47,076 nucleotides of DNA from Vaginisenegalia massiliensis (GTDB taxonomy: Bacteria; Bacillota; Bacilli; Lactobacillales; Aerococcaceae). The notes beneath the pieces were generated by a model, which saw nothing but the letters and a program-made list of their open reading frames with translations, did not search any database and was not told the DNA's origin. Made by a program: the position numbers and the translations under genes. This document shows positions 33,135-42,439 of this stretch, one piece after another; the stretch's first letter is position 1, and every line of letters begins with the position of its first letter. The DNA lies in contig NZ_UWPC01000012.1 in NCBI RefSeq assembly GCF_900604935.1, positions 1 to 47,076 of the forward strand. The letters run 5' to 3'.

Positions 33135-34421
33135 ATGGATCCTGTCATCATCCTATCACTATCAAGTTTAGCAGCTCATGATTTAGCAATTATGGCCGAC
33201 TTACCTCACTTTAAACAAGCCATGGCCCAGGGAACGTTAATTAGGTCTTTATCTAGCGTGAGTCCATCTCTGCCTACGGTTGCACAAACTAGCTTAATTA
33301 CAGGAACATTCCCTAGCCACCATGGCATTATTGATCAGACCCTGATTGAACCTGAATACTATCAGGCAAGCGAGTATCGACTTGCTAAACAGGTGCGGGT
33401 ACCAAGTTTGTTTCACTATTTTAAAGCTAATGGTTATCGGACAGCGAGTTTAAATTGGCCGGTAGTAGGTAAACATCCAGCCATTGATTATAATTGGTCA
33501 TGTTTTACACCAAGTCGAACTTGGCAACATGCACGATTAGAAAGTTATAAATTATCGAGTAAGGCTTTTTTTCGTAAGATGGAACAAAAATTTGGTTCCT
33601 TTAAAGCTCGCAAGGAAGCGTGTGGAGCCGATCTAGATGACTACTTATTTGACATTCTTTGCTATCTTTTGCAAAATCATCAAGCTGACTTTTTGGCCAT
33701 TTCCTGTCAAGAGTTGGCCAAAACACGTCAGCGATTCGGCTTAAATTCGATTGAAGCCCAACAAGCCTTAGCTCATTTTGACCAACGACTTGGTCGGCTC
33801 ATGATGGTATTAAATCAGTTAGGTAAGGGAAAGTCGGCTCATGTGGTTATTGTTGGAGATCAGGCTCCCATTCATACTCATACTTTAATCCGACCGAATC
33901 ATCTACTCAGCCTTCCACAGGGCTGGCAGTCTCTTTCTAAGCAAGGACGCATTAATCAGTGGCAGGTCTATTGTAAGGCGACACAAGCCAGTGCCTATGT
34001 TTATCGTCACCCAAAAGCTGACATTTCCAAAAAAGCAATAGTAGATTGCCTAAGCCCATTAAATCCGATGATCAATCATTACTATGACCAAGAAGAACTT
34101 AAACATCTTGGAGCCAATATAAACTGTCTTTTCATGTTAGAAGCCAAACCGGGTTTTGCCTTTAGAGATGATTTGCGCGGATCTTTTGTGGAAGCTTTCA
34201 GTTACCAAGATTCTTACGAACACGACAAAGTTAGCTCGGGTTGGATTTCAAATAAAATTAAACATGATAGTTTGGCTCTTTGGATGGGACCAAGAATAAA
34301 ACAAGGTTACCATCTTCCTGAAGCACGCTTAATAGATATTGCCCCCACCTTAGCGCGAACTTGTGATTTGAAGTTGAACCATTACTTTGATGGAAAGATT
34401 TTATTTAATCTCTTCACTTAA
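33135..34421 (+). CDS. Alkaline-phosphatase-superfamily phosphodiesterase homologue, active site degenerate
   Basis: A 428-residue cytosolic protein of the type I phosphodiesterase/nucleotide pyrophosphatase family: TGTFPSHHGII (57-66) and the closing ARLIDIAPTLA block are typical. Most catalytic positions are altered. The N-terminal metal Asp (usual ISFDAL) is ILSLSSL. The nucleophile block, usually PSLTYPAHT, is PSLPTVAQT. The later DH metal pair is Asp242-Gln243, and the usual GTHGY is SSGWI. It is therefore probably not a working phosphodiesterase. Start ATG 33135 follows GGGGGAGGGG. Confidence 0.7.
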   Translation: MDPVIILSLSSLAAHDLAIMADLPHFKQAMAQGTLIRSLSSVSPSLPTVAQTSLITGTFPSHHGIIDQTLIEPEYYQASEYRLAKQVRVPSLFHYFKANGYRTASLNWPVVGKHPAIDYNWSCFTPSRTWQHARLESYKLSSKAFFRKMEQKFGSFKARKEACGADLDDYLFDILCYLLQNHQADFLAISCQELAKTRQRFGLNSIEAQQALAHFDQRLGRLMMVLNQLGKGKSAHVVIVGDQAPIHTHTLIRPNHLLSLPQGWQSLSKQGRINQWQVYCKATQASAYVYRHPKADISKKAIVDCLSPLNPMINHYYDQEELKHLGANINCLFMLEAKPGFAFRDDLRGSFVEAFSYQDSYEHDKVSSGWISNKIKHDSLALWMGPRIKQGYHLPEARLIDIAPTLARTCDLKLNHYFDGKILFNLFT

Positions 34422-34449
34422 CTACTTGGAAAACAAGACCCACCTTTTC

Positions 34450-34487
34450 TCCGTTCTTAAGACTTAATGTCTTGGGAGCGGATTTTT
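34450..34487 (+). terminator. Terminator after the phosphodiesterase homologue
   Basis: Stem TCCGTTCTTAAGAC / GTCTTGGGAGCGGA with wobble pairs, followed by TTTTTC. Confidence 0.75.
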
Positions 34488-34694
34488 CTTTGCTAATGAC
34501 TGTGTTATAATGAATAACTCTCAAAAAGAATTGTCTTGCTTGATGGCATATTTTTTTCATCAAAAAGACATAATTTAATGCTATAGTGACAGTGTGGTAT
34601 ATAATTGGGAAAGAAAATTCAGTAAAAAGGCCGAGGTATCGTATGATTGTTTGGCCTAAAATTGAACTTAGATATTATAGAGAGGTACATTATT

Positions 34695-36824
34695 ATGAAT
34701 GATCATTACTTTGATCCCCATCAAATGACACGTAAGCAGCGAATTTGGCAAGGAATAAAAAATCTATGGCAGTATTATCGTGGTTGGAAATGGTTAATCT
34801 TCATAGGTATGTCGCTAGCATTAGTGACATCCAGTTATCTAGTACTCATTGCTAAAACAACTGACGTGGCTACTTTGCAAAATGCTTTAATGTCAAAAAC
34901 AACTATTTATGATATGAATGATGCAAAAGCAGGGACCTTGTCATCGCAAAAAGGCTCTTACGTTGAATTAGATCATGTGTCACAACAAATGCGTGATACG
35001 CTAATCGCGACAGAAGATAAACGTTTCTATCAGCATAATGGTTTTGATTCGATTGGGATTGGTCGCGCGCTAGTTCGGGCGGTTATTCGTCGAAATGCAT
35101 CAGGGGGCGGTGGGTCGACCCTCACTCAACAACTGGTTAAGAATGCTTTTCTCTCATCCGATCAGACGATTGAACGGAAATTAAAAGAACTCTTCTTAGC
35201 CCTAGAAGTAGAAAAACAGTTTACTAAAGATCAGATTTTAGAGATGTATCTGAACCACGCCTATTTCGGCAACGGTGTTTGGGGAATCGAAGATGCTTCT
35301 CTTAAGTACTTTGGTCATTCAGCGGACAGTCTTAACTGGAATGAAAGCATGGTTTTAACGGGAATCTTAAAAGGCCCATCTTTGTATAACCCGATTGATG
35401 AGTATCAAGGAGCAATTGATCGGCGAAATGTCATTGCTGATTTATTACTTAAACAAGGAATTATTACGGCAGATGATGCTAATTACGTGAAGAATAGTCC
35501 GATTACCTTAAATGATGCTTATGCAAGTCAAGCTGGAAATGAGTTTCCTTATTATTTTGACGCTGTCATCACAGAAGCTGTATCTGAAGCCAATATACCA
35601 GAAGATGAATTAATGGCTAAAGGGTATAAGATATATACCAATCTCAACACTGGCTATCAAAGTGCAATCGATAGTGCCTATGCAAATAGTAATGTTTTCC
35701 CTGATGATGGGACTGGTCAGCCATTGGTGCAGAGTGCCAGTGTTGTGGTAAGTCCAAAAACTGGGGGAATCATGGCTGTTTATGGGGGACGAGGAGATTA
35801 TGTTTATCGCGGCTTTAACCGTGCCGTTAGCATGAAGCGCTCGCCTGGATCGACCATTAAACCGTTAGCCATCTATACGCCAGCTTTGGAGAATAATTTC
35901 AATATTCATTCGCAAGTTCCGGATGTGGTCAAGGCTTATGGTAGCGATCACTATGCTCCTGAAAATTATGACCGCCAAACGGATCCAAGTGGTGAAGTTC
36001 CACTCTATTTAGCTTTAGCTCAGAGTAAAAATACCACAGCCGTTTACTTAATGGATAAACTAGGTATTGATCGGTCAGTGAAGAAATTAAGCCAATTTGG
36101 CATTAATATTAAAGAGGAAGATCGGTCACTAACCCTAGCCCTTGGAGCCTTGCGAGAAGGCGTTTCACCGGTTCAATTAGCTAGTGCTTATGCTGCGTTT
36201 GCTAACGGAGGGGTTCGTCAAGATTCTTATTTCATTCGTAGAATTGAAGATGCCGACGGTAATGTCGTTTATGCCAATGAAAAACCGAAAAAGCACATGG
36301 TTATGACACCTAAGGTGGCTGCTGATATGACTAGCATGATGTTAGATACTTATGGAGGTTACGGAACGGGGTACGGTGCCGGACCAGCAAGTGGACAGAT
36401 TGCCGGTAAAACTGGGTCTACCGAAATTTCGCAAGAAAATATGGCTACTCGAGACAAGTGGATGGTCGGCTATACGCCTGATTTTGTTGTGGTATCTTGG
36501 GTCGGTTTGGACCGAGAGGAGCAAGGACAGTCACTTGATGATCTCATGCCTTCAGGTATTCGCGAATTATTTAGTATTCAAACGACGAATTTAATGGCTA
36601 ACTCGCCTCAAACTCCTTTTGCGGTAGGAATGGCCTCACAGATGAAAGAGAATTCTAACGACGGGGTGGCCTCCGGTATCGATGATCAAGTTAACCAAGT
36701 TTTCCAAGAAGGAAAGGACTGGTTTGATCAAAATGGCTCGAATTTATGGGAACAAGGAAAACAAAAAGCTAATGAAATCTGGAATGGTGTGAGTGACTGG
36801 GCTGGGAATTTATTGAATCAGTAA
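34695..36824 (+). CDS. Class A penicillin-binding protein (PBP1A/2A type)
   Basis: A 709-residue bifunctional peptidoglycan synthase. A short cytoplasmic N-terminus is followed by one membrane anchor (about 36-54). The glycosyltransferase domain (about 80-260) contains ATEDKRFYQHNGF with catalytic Glu, GGGGSTLTQQLVKN and EMYLNHAYFGNGVWG. The transpeptidase has SPGSTIKPL (nucleophile Ser, Lys), the SKN triad in AQSKNTTA, and KTG in AGKTGST. ATG 34695 is chosen for GAGAGGT at 34680-34686. It would polymerise and cross-link strands carrying the cross-bridge made by the asnB-ligase-racemase operon. Confidence 0.9.
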   Translation: MNDHYFDPHQMTRKQRIWQGIKNLWQYYRGWKWLIFIGMSLALVTSSYLVLIAKTTDVATLQNALMSKTTIYDMNDAKAGTLSSQKGSYVELDHVSQQMRDTLIATEDKRFYQHNGFDSIGIGRALVRAVIRRNASGGGGSTLTQQLVKNAFLSSDQTIERKLKELFLALEVEKQFTKDQILEMYLNHAYFGNGVWGIEDASLKYFGHSADSLNWNESMVLTGILKGPSLYNPIDEYQGAIDRRNVIADLLLKQGIITADDANYVKNSPITLNDAYASQAGNEFPYYFDAVITEAVSEANIPEDELMAKGYKIYTNLNTGYQSAIDSAYANSNVFPDDGTGQPLVQSASVVVSPKTGGIMAVYGGRGDYVYRGFNRAVSMKRSPGSTIKPLAIYTPALENNFNIHSQVPDVVKAYGSDHYAPENYDRQTDPSGEVPLYLALAQSKNTTAVYLMDKLGIDRSVKKLSQFGINIKEEDRSLTLALGALREGVSPVQLASAYAAFANGGVRQDSYFIRRIEDADGNVVYANEKPKKHMVMTPKVAADMTSMMLDTYGGYGTGYGAGPASGQIAGKTGSTEISQENMATRDKWMVGYTPDFVVVSWVGLDREEQGQSLDDLMPSGIRELFSIQTTNLMANSPQTPFAVGMASQMKENSNDGVASGIDDQVNQVFQEGKDWFDQNGSNLWEQGKQKANEIWNGVSDWAGNLLNQ

Positions 36825-36904
36825 AAGCCGGTCAAAACAAGGATTAAGCGTGGATAAATTAGCGTAATTTTGTTATGATATAGAAGATAGAGAGGGGCTT
36901 AAAT

Positions 36905-37258
36905 ATGGCAGAAATTAATATTTATGATACAGCTAATCAACTTGAACGGGAATTCCGTCAATTAAATGCATTTAAACAATTACAAGCTGCTTTTGCAGCC
37001 ATTAGAGCTGATGAAGCAAGCGCAAAATTATTTGAACAATTTAAACAAGCAAGCCAAGATTATCAAATGAAACAAATGTCCGGTCAAGAAATCTCTGAAG
37101 AGGATCTTAAAGCGTTACAAGACTTATCGGATCAAGTTAGAGATAACGAAGCGATTAATCAATTAATGGCAAGTGAACAACAATTAAGCCAAATTATGGC
37201 GGATATTAACCAAATTATCACTAAGCCATTACAAGAAATTTACCAATCCGAAATTTAA
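36905..37258 (+). CDS. yheA: YlbF/YheA family protein (UPF0342)
   Basis: A 117-residue, Gln/Ala/Glu-rich helical protein of the YlbF/YmcA/YheA family. YlbF and YmcA help RNase Y in B. subtilis; YheA has no firm role. It starts ATG 36905 with GAGAGGGG upstream. As in B. subtilis, it lies next to the yhaO-yhaN-yhaM genes, which supports the YheA assignment. A hairpin separates it from yhaO. Confidence 0.82.
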   Translation: MAEINIYDTANQLEREFRQLNAFKQLQAAFAAIRADEASAKLFEQFKQASQDYQMKQMSGQEISEEDLKALQDLSDQVRDNEAINQLMASEQQLSQIMADINQIITKPLQEIYQSEI

Positions 37259-37289
37259 AGGGTCAGGTAATTGATTCAACGTTTTACGA

Positions 37290-37345
37290 CAAGTAGCTGG
37301 AAGTCAATCGATTCCTTTCGATTTAACTTCTGGCTTTTTTAGTGA
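37290..37345 (+). terminator. Probable terminator between yheA and yhaO
   Basis: AAGTAGCTGGAAGT pairs with AACTTCTGGCTTTTTT (two wobble pairs), with an inner ATCG/CGAT stem; a T-run follows. Confidence 0.6.
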
Positions 37346-37364
37346 CAGGGATGGGAGGGTTACT

Positions 37365-38633
37365 ATGAAATTTATGCATGTGGCTGACTTGCATTTGGAT
37401 ACGCCATTTGTTGGGATGGCTAAACAACTTCAGGTCGTGCAAAAACAATTGATTCAAGCACCATTTCTAGCTTTTGAACGATGTGTTTCAATCGCTATTA
37501 ATCAAAATGTTGATTTTATGTTAATTGCTGGTGATGTTTATGATGCAGAAAGACAGACTATCTATGCGCAGAATTTCTTTTTAAAACAACTCAAGCGGTT
37601 AGCAGAAGTTGAGATTCCAGTTGTAGTTGGACATGGGAATCACGATTTTTTAAATTTAGAAAAAGCCGGTTTATCTTATCCGGAAAATGTGTATCATTTT
37701 GATCAACAAGAGGTTACTTTTTTTGATTTAAAACACAAGAATCAAGAAGTGACGCGAATTTATGGCTTTTCTTATACTCAACGCTGGATTCAAGAACGGA
37801 TGATTCAACACTACCCAGTGAATCCTCAAGAGACAGATTATACGATTGGCTACCTACACGGTTCGGTAGAAAGTCTTCAGTCAACCAAAGGAAATTATGC
37901 TCCTTTTACCGTTAATGAATTAGTCGCAAAGAATTATGATTATTGGGCGCTAGGTCATATTCATCAAGCCTTAGTACTCAATGAGAACCCACTGATTCAA
38001 TATCCAGGGACTATCCAAGGACGACACCGTAACGAATCAGGGGATAAGGGAGCCTATATCATTGAACTTAAGCAGGGTCAACCGCCAAAAAGCCGCTTTA
38101 TTTCATTAGCACCAATCGTATGGCAAGAGGTTCGTTTAGATTGTCACAAAGATTGGCAAGTCAATCACTTGCTTGAGCATTTGGAACAGGTGCTCAATAA
38201 TTATCAAGAAGAAGCCGATGCCAATCAGCAATCTCAATTATTGACTTTAATATTGGAAAATGCGCAACGATTAAATCCTGAACTTCAAGAGCAGATTGCC
38301 CAGGACCAGCTAAGTTTAGTGTTACCTGAACTGAATAACCATATTCCTTTTGTTGCCATTATTAAAGTCCAAATGCAAATGGAAACCAATTTCGATGCTT
38401 TTAGCTATGATGCAGGACTTAAAAATAGTTACTTGGAGGCTCTAGAGGCCTTAGTTGACGGTAGTTTATATGATGAGGTAACTAAAGATTTAGCTCAACA
38501 TGCCACCATGCGCACTTGGTTGGCAGATTTAAGCAAGGATGCGGATTTTAAAGCTGAAATGATCCAAGCTACGCAGCAATTGATGATTCAAACCTTGGGT
38601 ATCGATGCAGAGGAGGCTGACCATGAAGATTAA
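37365..38633 (+). CDS. yhaO: YhaO metallophosphoesterase (SbcD/Mre11-like nuclease)
   Basis: A 422-residue protein with the calcineurin-like phosphoesterase motifs in order: DLHLDTPF (9-16), AGDVYD (56-61), VGHGNHDF (about 88-95), YLHGSVES and ALGHIHQA. These are the metal ligands of Mre11/SbcD nucleases. A C-terminal capping region follows. It probably works with the next gene's ATPase as an SbcCD-like DNA-end processing complex. RBS GGGAGGG before ATG 37365. It overlaps yhaN by 11 bases. Confidence 0.88.
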   Translation: MKFMHVADLHLDTPFVGMAKQLQVVQKQLIQAPFLAFERCVSIAINQNVDFMLIAGDVYDAERQTIYAQNFFLKQLKRLAEVEIPVVVGHGNHDFLNLEKAGLSYPENVYHFDQQEVTFFDLKHKNQEVTRIYGFSYTQRWIQERMIQHYPVNPQETDYTIGYLHGSVESLQSTKGNYAPFTVNELVAKNYDYWALGHIHQALVLNENPLIQYPGTIQGRHRNESGDKGAYIIELKQGQPPKSRFISLAPIVWQEVRLDCHKDWQVNHLLEHLEQVLNNYQEEADANQQSQLLTLILENAQRLNPELQEQIAQDQLSLVLPELNNHIPFVAIIKVQMQMETNFDAFSYDAGLKNSYLEALEALVDGSLYDEVTKDLAQHATMRTWLADLSKDADFKAEMIQATQQLMIQTLGIDAEEADHED

Positions 38634-41442
38634 AACCTTAGATATTTATGGCTATGGTAAATGGGTCAATCAACGTTTTGAATTGAAAGATCAATTGCAG
38701 CTATTTTATGGACAAAATGAAGCCGGTAAATCTACTTTACAATCGTTTATTCGAAGCATGTTGTTTGGCTTCCCAACCAAACGCAAAAAGGTGAATCAGC
38801 CCAACCGGTATGAACCCAAATTAGGTGAAGTTTATGGGGGACGATTGTTACTCACTGAAACCAGTCATGGTGACATTTGGATTGAACGTACTCAAAAAGG
38901 ATTAAAAATTACCAATACGGCAGGGGATTTATTACCAAATAAAACTTTAGATGAAGTACTTGGCGGTTTAAACGAAACACTCTATGATAACTTTTATGCC
39001 TTTAATCTGCAAAATTTACAAGAATTAGCCAATATCGATGTTGAACGATTAAGTGACTATTTTCTTTCAATTGGAACGGTCGGATCGGATAAATTTCTGA
39101 GCTTAGCTAAACAATTAGAGAAAGCGACCGATGACCTTTATCGACCTCAAGGTCAAAGTCGTCCATTGAATCAAGTGTTAAGCCAATACGATGAATTAGC
39201 ACAAAAAGTTGATCGCATGAAACAATCGATGGGGCGCTATGATGCTTTAAATCAAGCAAAGCAGGAACAAGAAGCTGCGATTGAACAAATTAATCAATCG
39301 ATTAATCAGTTAGAAACCCAAATAAGAGATTTAGACAAACTTCTAGGTCGATATGATATTTATCTAAAAGATCGGACAGTTAAACGCGAGTTAGAACAAT
39401 TGATTTTTACGCCGATTCCTGAAGAAGGGTCGCAAAAATTAATGAAAGCGTCTAACGAAAATAAGCAAGCCAATGAAGAACTGATTCAGTTGCAAGAACG
39501 GATTCAGCAGTTGAAGACCGAACTTCATGCTCTGACCCGTTTAAACTGGGCTAACAATCATGAAGATCAAAGACGTCAGTGGGTCGTTCAAACTCTAAAA
39601 ATCAAAGAAATTCAAGCCAAGATTGAACAGTTGACTGAACGGGTTCGTGAACAAGATGAAACCATGACCCAGTTAGCCGTCCAAGGACAATTTTATCCAG
39701 ATAAAATAAAAGAAGATCTTGAATTTGATGAACAAATGGAAGCCGGTTTAGCTATTCAAACTCAAAAGATCGAATTAACTAAACAACAAGATACTTTGAA
39801 GGCTGAGCGAAAAGTCTTTTTGCAACAAAGGAAAGAACAGCAGCAATATAGCGTGACGGTTAGACAGCAAGTGGCTCAATTGGAAGCTGAACGAATGAAC
39901 CAAGAAGCACAATTAGTTCAAGAAACGTCACTCAAACATTATTTCTTTGGTGCTTTATTTTTAATAACTGGATTAGCGGTATTACTTGTTAAATTTATGA
40001 CGCCAGATAGCTCAAAAATGTTCCTAATTTTTGGTTTAATTTTTTCCTTAATTGGATTAGCTAGTATCGGATACATTTTTTCAGCTCACCGTAGACGGTT
40101 TGCGGATTATCGCAATGATCCAATCTTAAGTCAAATCCAAGATTTGCGGGAAAAAGAAGCCGATTATTATGAGCAAAGTAAACAAACTGGTTTACAAATT
40201 AATCAACGGGATGAAGTCATTGATCAGTTAGCGAATCAATTAGCAAAACTCGGTCAGGAACAAATTCAATGGCTTAAGCAAATTGGTTTCTATCCATCTG
40301 CCGATCCTGAGCTTATCTTGAAGGCCAATCCGGTAAAAAATTACTTCCAAGCAAAACAACAGAAGGAACATTTTCTTACTGAAATTAAACAATTAGAACA
40401 AAAAGTTGAAGAGTGGAAAACACAAATTCAACCGTTATTAGAACGCTTTCCTAGTCAAGAGGAAGCCACTCGTCAGTTAATCCGGCATGTGGAAGAAATT
40501 GAAGTTGATTTGGTTAAAACTCAAGAAAAAGGGCAACAGATCGATGCCCGAATTCAAGAGGCGAAATCCCAAATTCAAAAGAATCAAGAACTGATTTCTT
40601 CTAATCAGTCTCTGATACAGTCCCTATTTGATCAAACCAATAGTCAAAATGAATTGGATTTCATGCAGAAAGTGGAGACCAATAATCGCATTGAAGAGTT
40701 GAATGATAAACATAGTCTATATCAAGAACAAATGGTAGGTTTTGAAGACGCTCTGGCTCAAATTAAGAATAAGCAAAGTCTTATTGAAGATTATCACCGC
40801 TTAGAACACCAATTAGAATTGGCAAAAGAGAGTTTGGCACCTCATCACCACGAACGGGCCAACTTACTAGTTGAGATATCTCATCTTGAGCAAGATGGCA
40901 CCTATCAAGATTTGAGTCAAGAGTTGGAAAATAAGAAAGCGGAAGTTCGTGAAATGGCATTAACTTGGGGTAAAAAACGCATGGCTATGGAGATGATATA
41001 CCGCACCTTGCGTCAAGGTTTGGATAACCCATTGCCAGAGATGAACCGAATCGCGGATGAAATTTTCTCGACGCTAAGTTACGGACGCTATACGCAAATC
41101 AAACTGAATAAAACGGGTATTAAGGTGAAACAGTTTAGTGATATTCTTTTTGAACCACATGAACTTTCTCAAGGAACCTTAGAACAATTATATGTTGCTT
41201 TACGAATTGCCTTCGTTATAAATGCTCGTGAAATGGTTAAGATGCCAATCATTATAGATGATGCTTTTGTGAATTTTGATGAATTACGCAAGACGAGTAT
41301 GTATCAAGTACTTGAAAAAATTGCCAAAGAAATGCAAGTCCTATTCTTTACCTTTGATTTGCAAGCGCGTGAATCATTTAGTGAGGATATTCGAATTGAT
41401 TTAAGTGTATTAGAAAACAATAAGGCAAGTAGTGAGGCATAA
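38623..41442 (+). CDS. yhaN: YhaN-type ATPase (SbcC/Rad50-like) with membrane hairpin
   Basis: A 939-residue ATPase. N-terminal Walker A GQNEAGKST; C-terminal signature LSQGTLEQLYVAL and Walker B PIIIDDAFVNFD. Between them lie two long coiled-coil arms. In the middle (about residues 441-490) are two adjacent hydrophobic helices (FFGALFLITGLAVLLVKF, then FLIFGLIFSLIGLASIGYIF) where Rad50 would have its zinc hook, so the coils may be anchored in the membrane. ATG 38623 follows GAGGAGG inside yhaO. The pair resembles B. subtilis yhaO-yhaN in order and length. Confidence 0.88.
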   Translation: MKIKTLDIYGYGKWVNQRFELKDQLQLFYGQNEAGKSTLQSFIRSMLFGFPTKRKKVNQPNRYEPKLGEVYGGRLLLTETSHGDIWIERTQKGLKITNTAGDLLPNKTLDEVLGGLNETLYDNFYAFNLQNLQELANIDVERLSDYFLSIGTVGSDKFLSLAKQLEKATDDLYRPQGQSRPLNQVLSQYDELAQKVDRMKQSMGRYDALNQAKQEQEAAIEQINQSINQLETQIRDLDKLLGRYDIYLKDRTVKRELEQLIFTPIPEEGSQKLMKASNENKQANEELIQLQERIQQLKTELHALTRLNWANNHEDQRRQWVVQTLKIKEIQAKIEQLTERVREQDETMTQLAVQGQFYPDKIKEDLEFDEQMEAGLAIQTQKIELTKQQDTLKAERKVFLQQRKEQQQYSVTVRQQVAQLEAERMNQEAQLVQETSLKHYFFGALFLITGLAVLLVKFMTPDSSKMFLIFGLIFSLIGLASIGYIFSAHRRRFADYRNDPILSQIQDLREKEADYYEQSKQTGLQINQRDEVIDQLANQLAKLGQEQIQWLKQIGFYPSADPELILKANPVKNYFQAKQQKEHFLTEIKQLEQKVEEWKTQIQPLLERFPSQEEATRQLIRHVEEIEVDLVKTQEKGQQIDARIQEAKSQIQKNQELISSNQSLIQSLFDQTNSQNELDFMQKVETNNRIEELNDKHSLYQEQMVGFEDALAQIKNKQSLIEDYHRLEHQLELAKESLAPHHHERANLLVEISHLEQDGTYQDLSQELENKKAEVREMALTWGKKRMAMEMIYRTLRQGLDNPLPEMNRIADEIFSTLSYGRYTQIKLNKTGIKVKQFSDILFEPHELSQGTLEQLYVALRIAFVINAREMVKMPIIIDDAFVNFDELRKTSMYQVLEKIAKEMQVLFFTFDLQARESFSEDIRIDLSVLENNKASSEA

Positions 41443-41474
41443 TATAAATCTACTTTTGGGTTTAGGAGGAAATC

Positions 41475-42419
41475 ATGACGCAACTATATGATCTAAAAAA
41501 CAACGAAGAATTTGGCATGTTTGTTCTAATCAAATCTGCGGATATCCGCATGGCTCGCAATGGCAACCCGTTTATTGCCTTTAGTTTTCAAGATCGGTCA
41601 GGCTCCATTGATGGGATGTATTGGTCCGCAACGGAACAAGAGATTGCTAAGTACCAACCTGGTAAGGTAGCTTTCTTACGTGGAGAACGTGATTCTTATC
41701 AAGGATCTCCTCAAATCAAAATTAAAGCTCTTCGCTTAGCCGATGAAGGAGAGCCCAATGACCCAAGTTTGTTTATTGAGCGAATAGAGGTTAACCAAGA
41801 TGATCTAGAGGCGGAACTTAAAGATGCATTATTTGAGCTCAGAGAACCAAATATAGCACGAATTGTCAGAAAAATTTTGCATCAATTTGAAACAGAGTTC
41901 TACTTGCATCCAGCTGCAAAACGCCACCATCATGCCATGGCAGGCGGTTTGAGTTTTCACACGATTACGATGGTACAAATTGGACGCCAACTTTTAAAAA
42001 TATATCCTCAACTAAATTCTAGCTTGCTGATCGGTGGAATTATACTCCACGACATTGGTAAAACGATTGAGCTCAGCGGGGCCATTTCGACGGAATACAC
42101 ACTAAAAGGAAAATTAATGGGTCATATCGTCATTATGGATGAATTGATTGATCGTGCAGCTGTTGAATTAGGTATTGATCCTGAAATTGAAGCGGTATTA
42201 GCTTTAAAACATGTTGTATTAGCCCATCACGGTAAACTCGAGTTTGGTAGTCCGGTTGTGCCGCAACTATTAGAAGCCGAAGTTATTCACCATATCGATA
42301 ATATGGATGCAACTATTAATATGATGACAACTGCTTTAGCTAAAGTTGAACCTGGTCATTTTTCAGAAGCTATTTATCCATTAGATCGTCGACAAGTGTA
42401 TAAACCTAAGTTCAAATAA
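41475..42419 (+). CDS. yhaM: 3'-5' exoribonuclease YhaM
   Basis: A 314-residue nuclease. An N-terminal OB-fold (about 10-95; SGSIDGMYW) precedes an HD domain with HHHAMAGGLSFHT (about 154-166) and LHDIGK (about 192-197), the metal-binding His-Asp pair. YhaM trims RNA and single-stranded DNA 3' ends. ATG 41475 has TAGGAGGA upstream; the gap after yhaN is 32 bases, so it is in the same operon. Confidence 0.9.
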   Translation: MTQLYDLKNNEEFGMFVLIKSADIRMARNGNPFIAFSFQDRSGSIDGMYWSATEQEIAKYQPGKVAFLRGERDSYQGSPQIKIKALRLADEGEPNDPSLFIERIEVNQDDLEAELKDALFELREPNIARIVRKILHQFETEFYLHPAAKRHHHAMAGGLSFHTITMVQIGRQLLKIYPQLNSSLLIGGIILHDIGKTIELSGAISTEYTLKGKLMGHIVIMDELIDRAAVELGIDPEIEAVLALKHVVLAHHGKLEFGSPVVPQLLEAEVIHHIDNMDATINMMTTALAKVEPGHFSEAIYPLDRRQVYKPKFK

Positions 42420-42439
42420 CCATCAAAGGGAGAATTATT

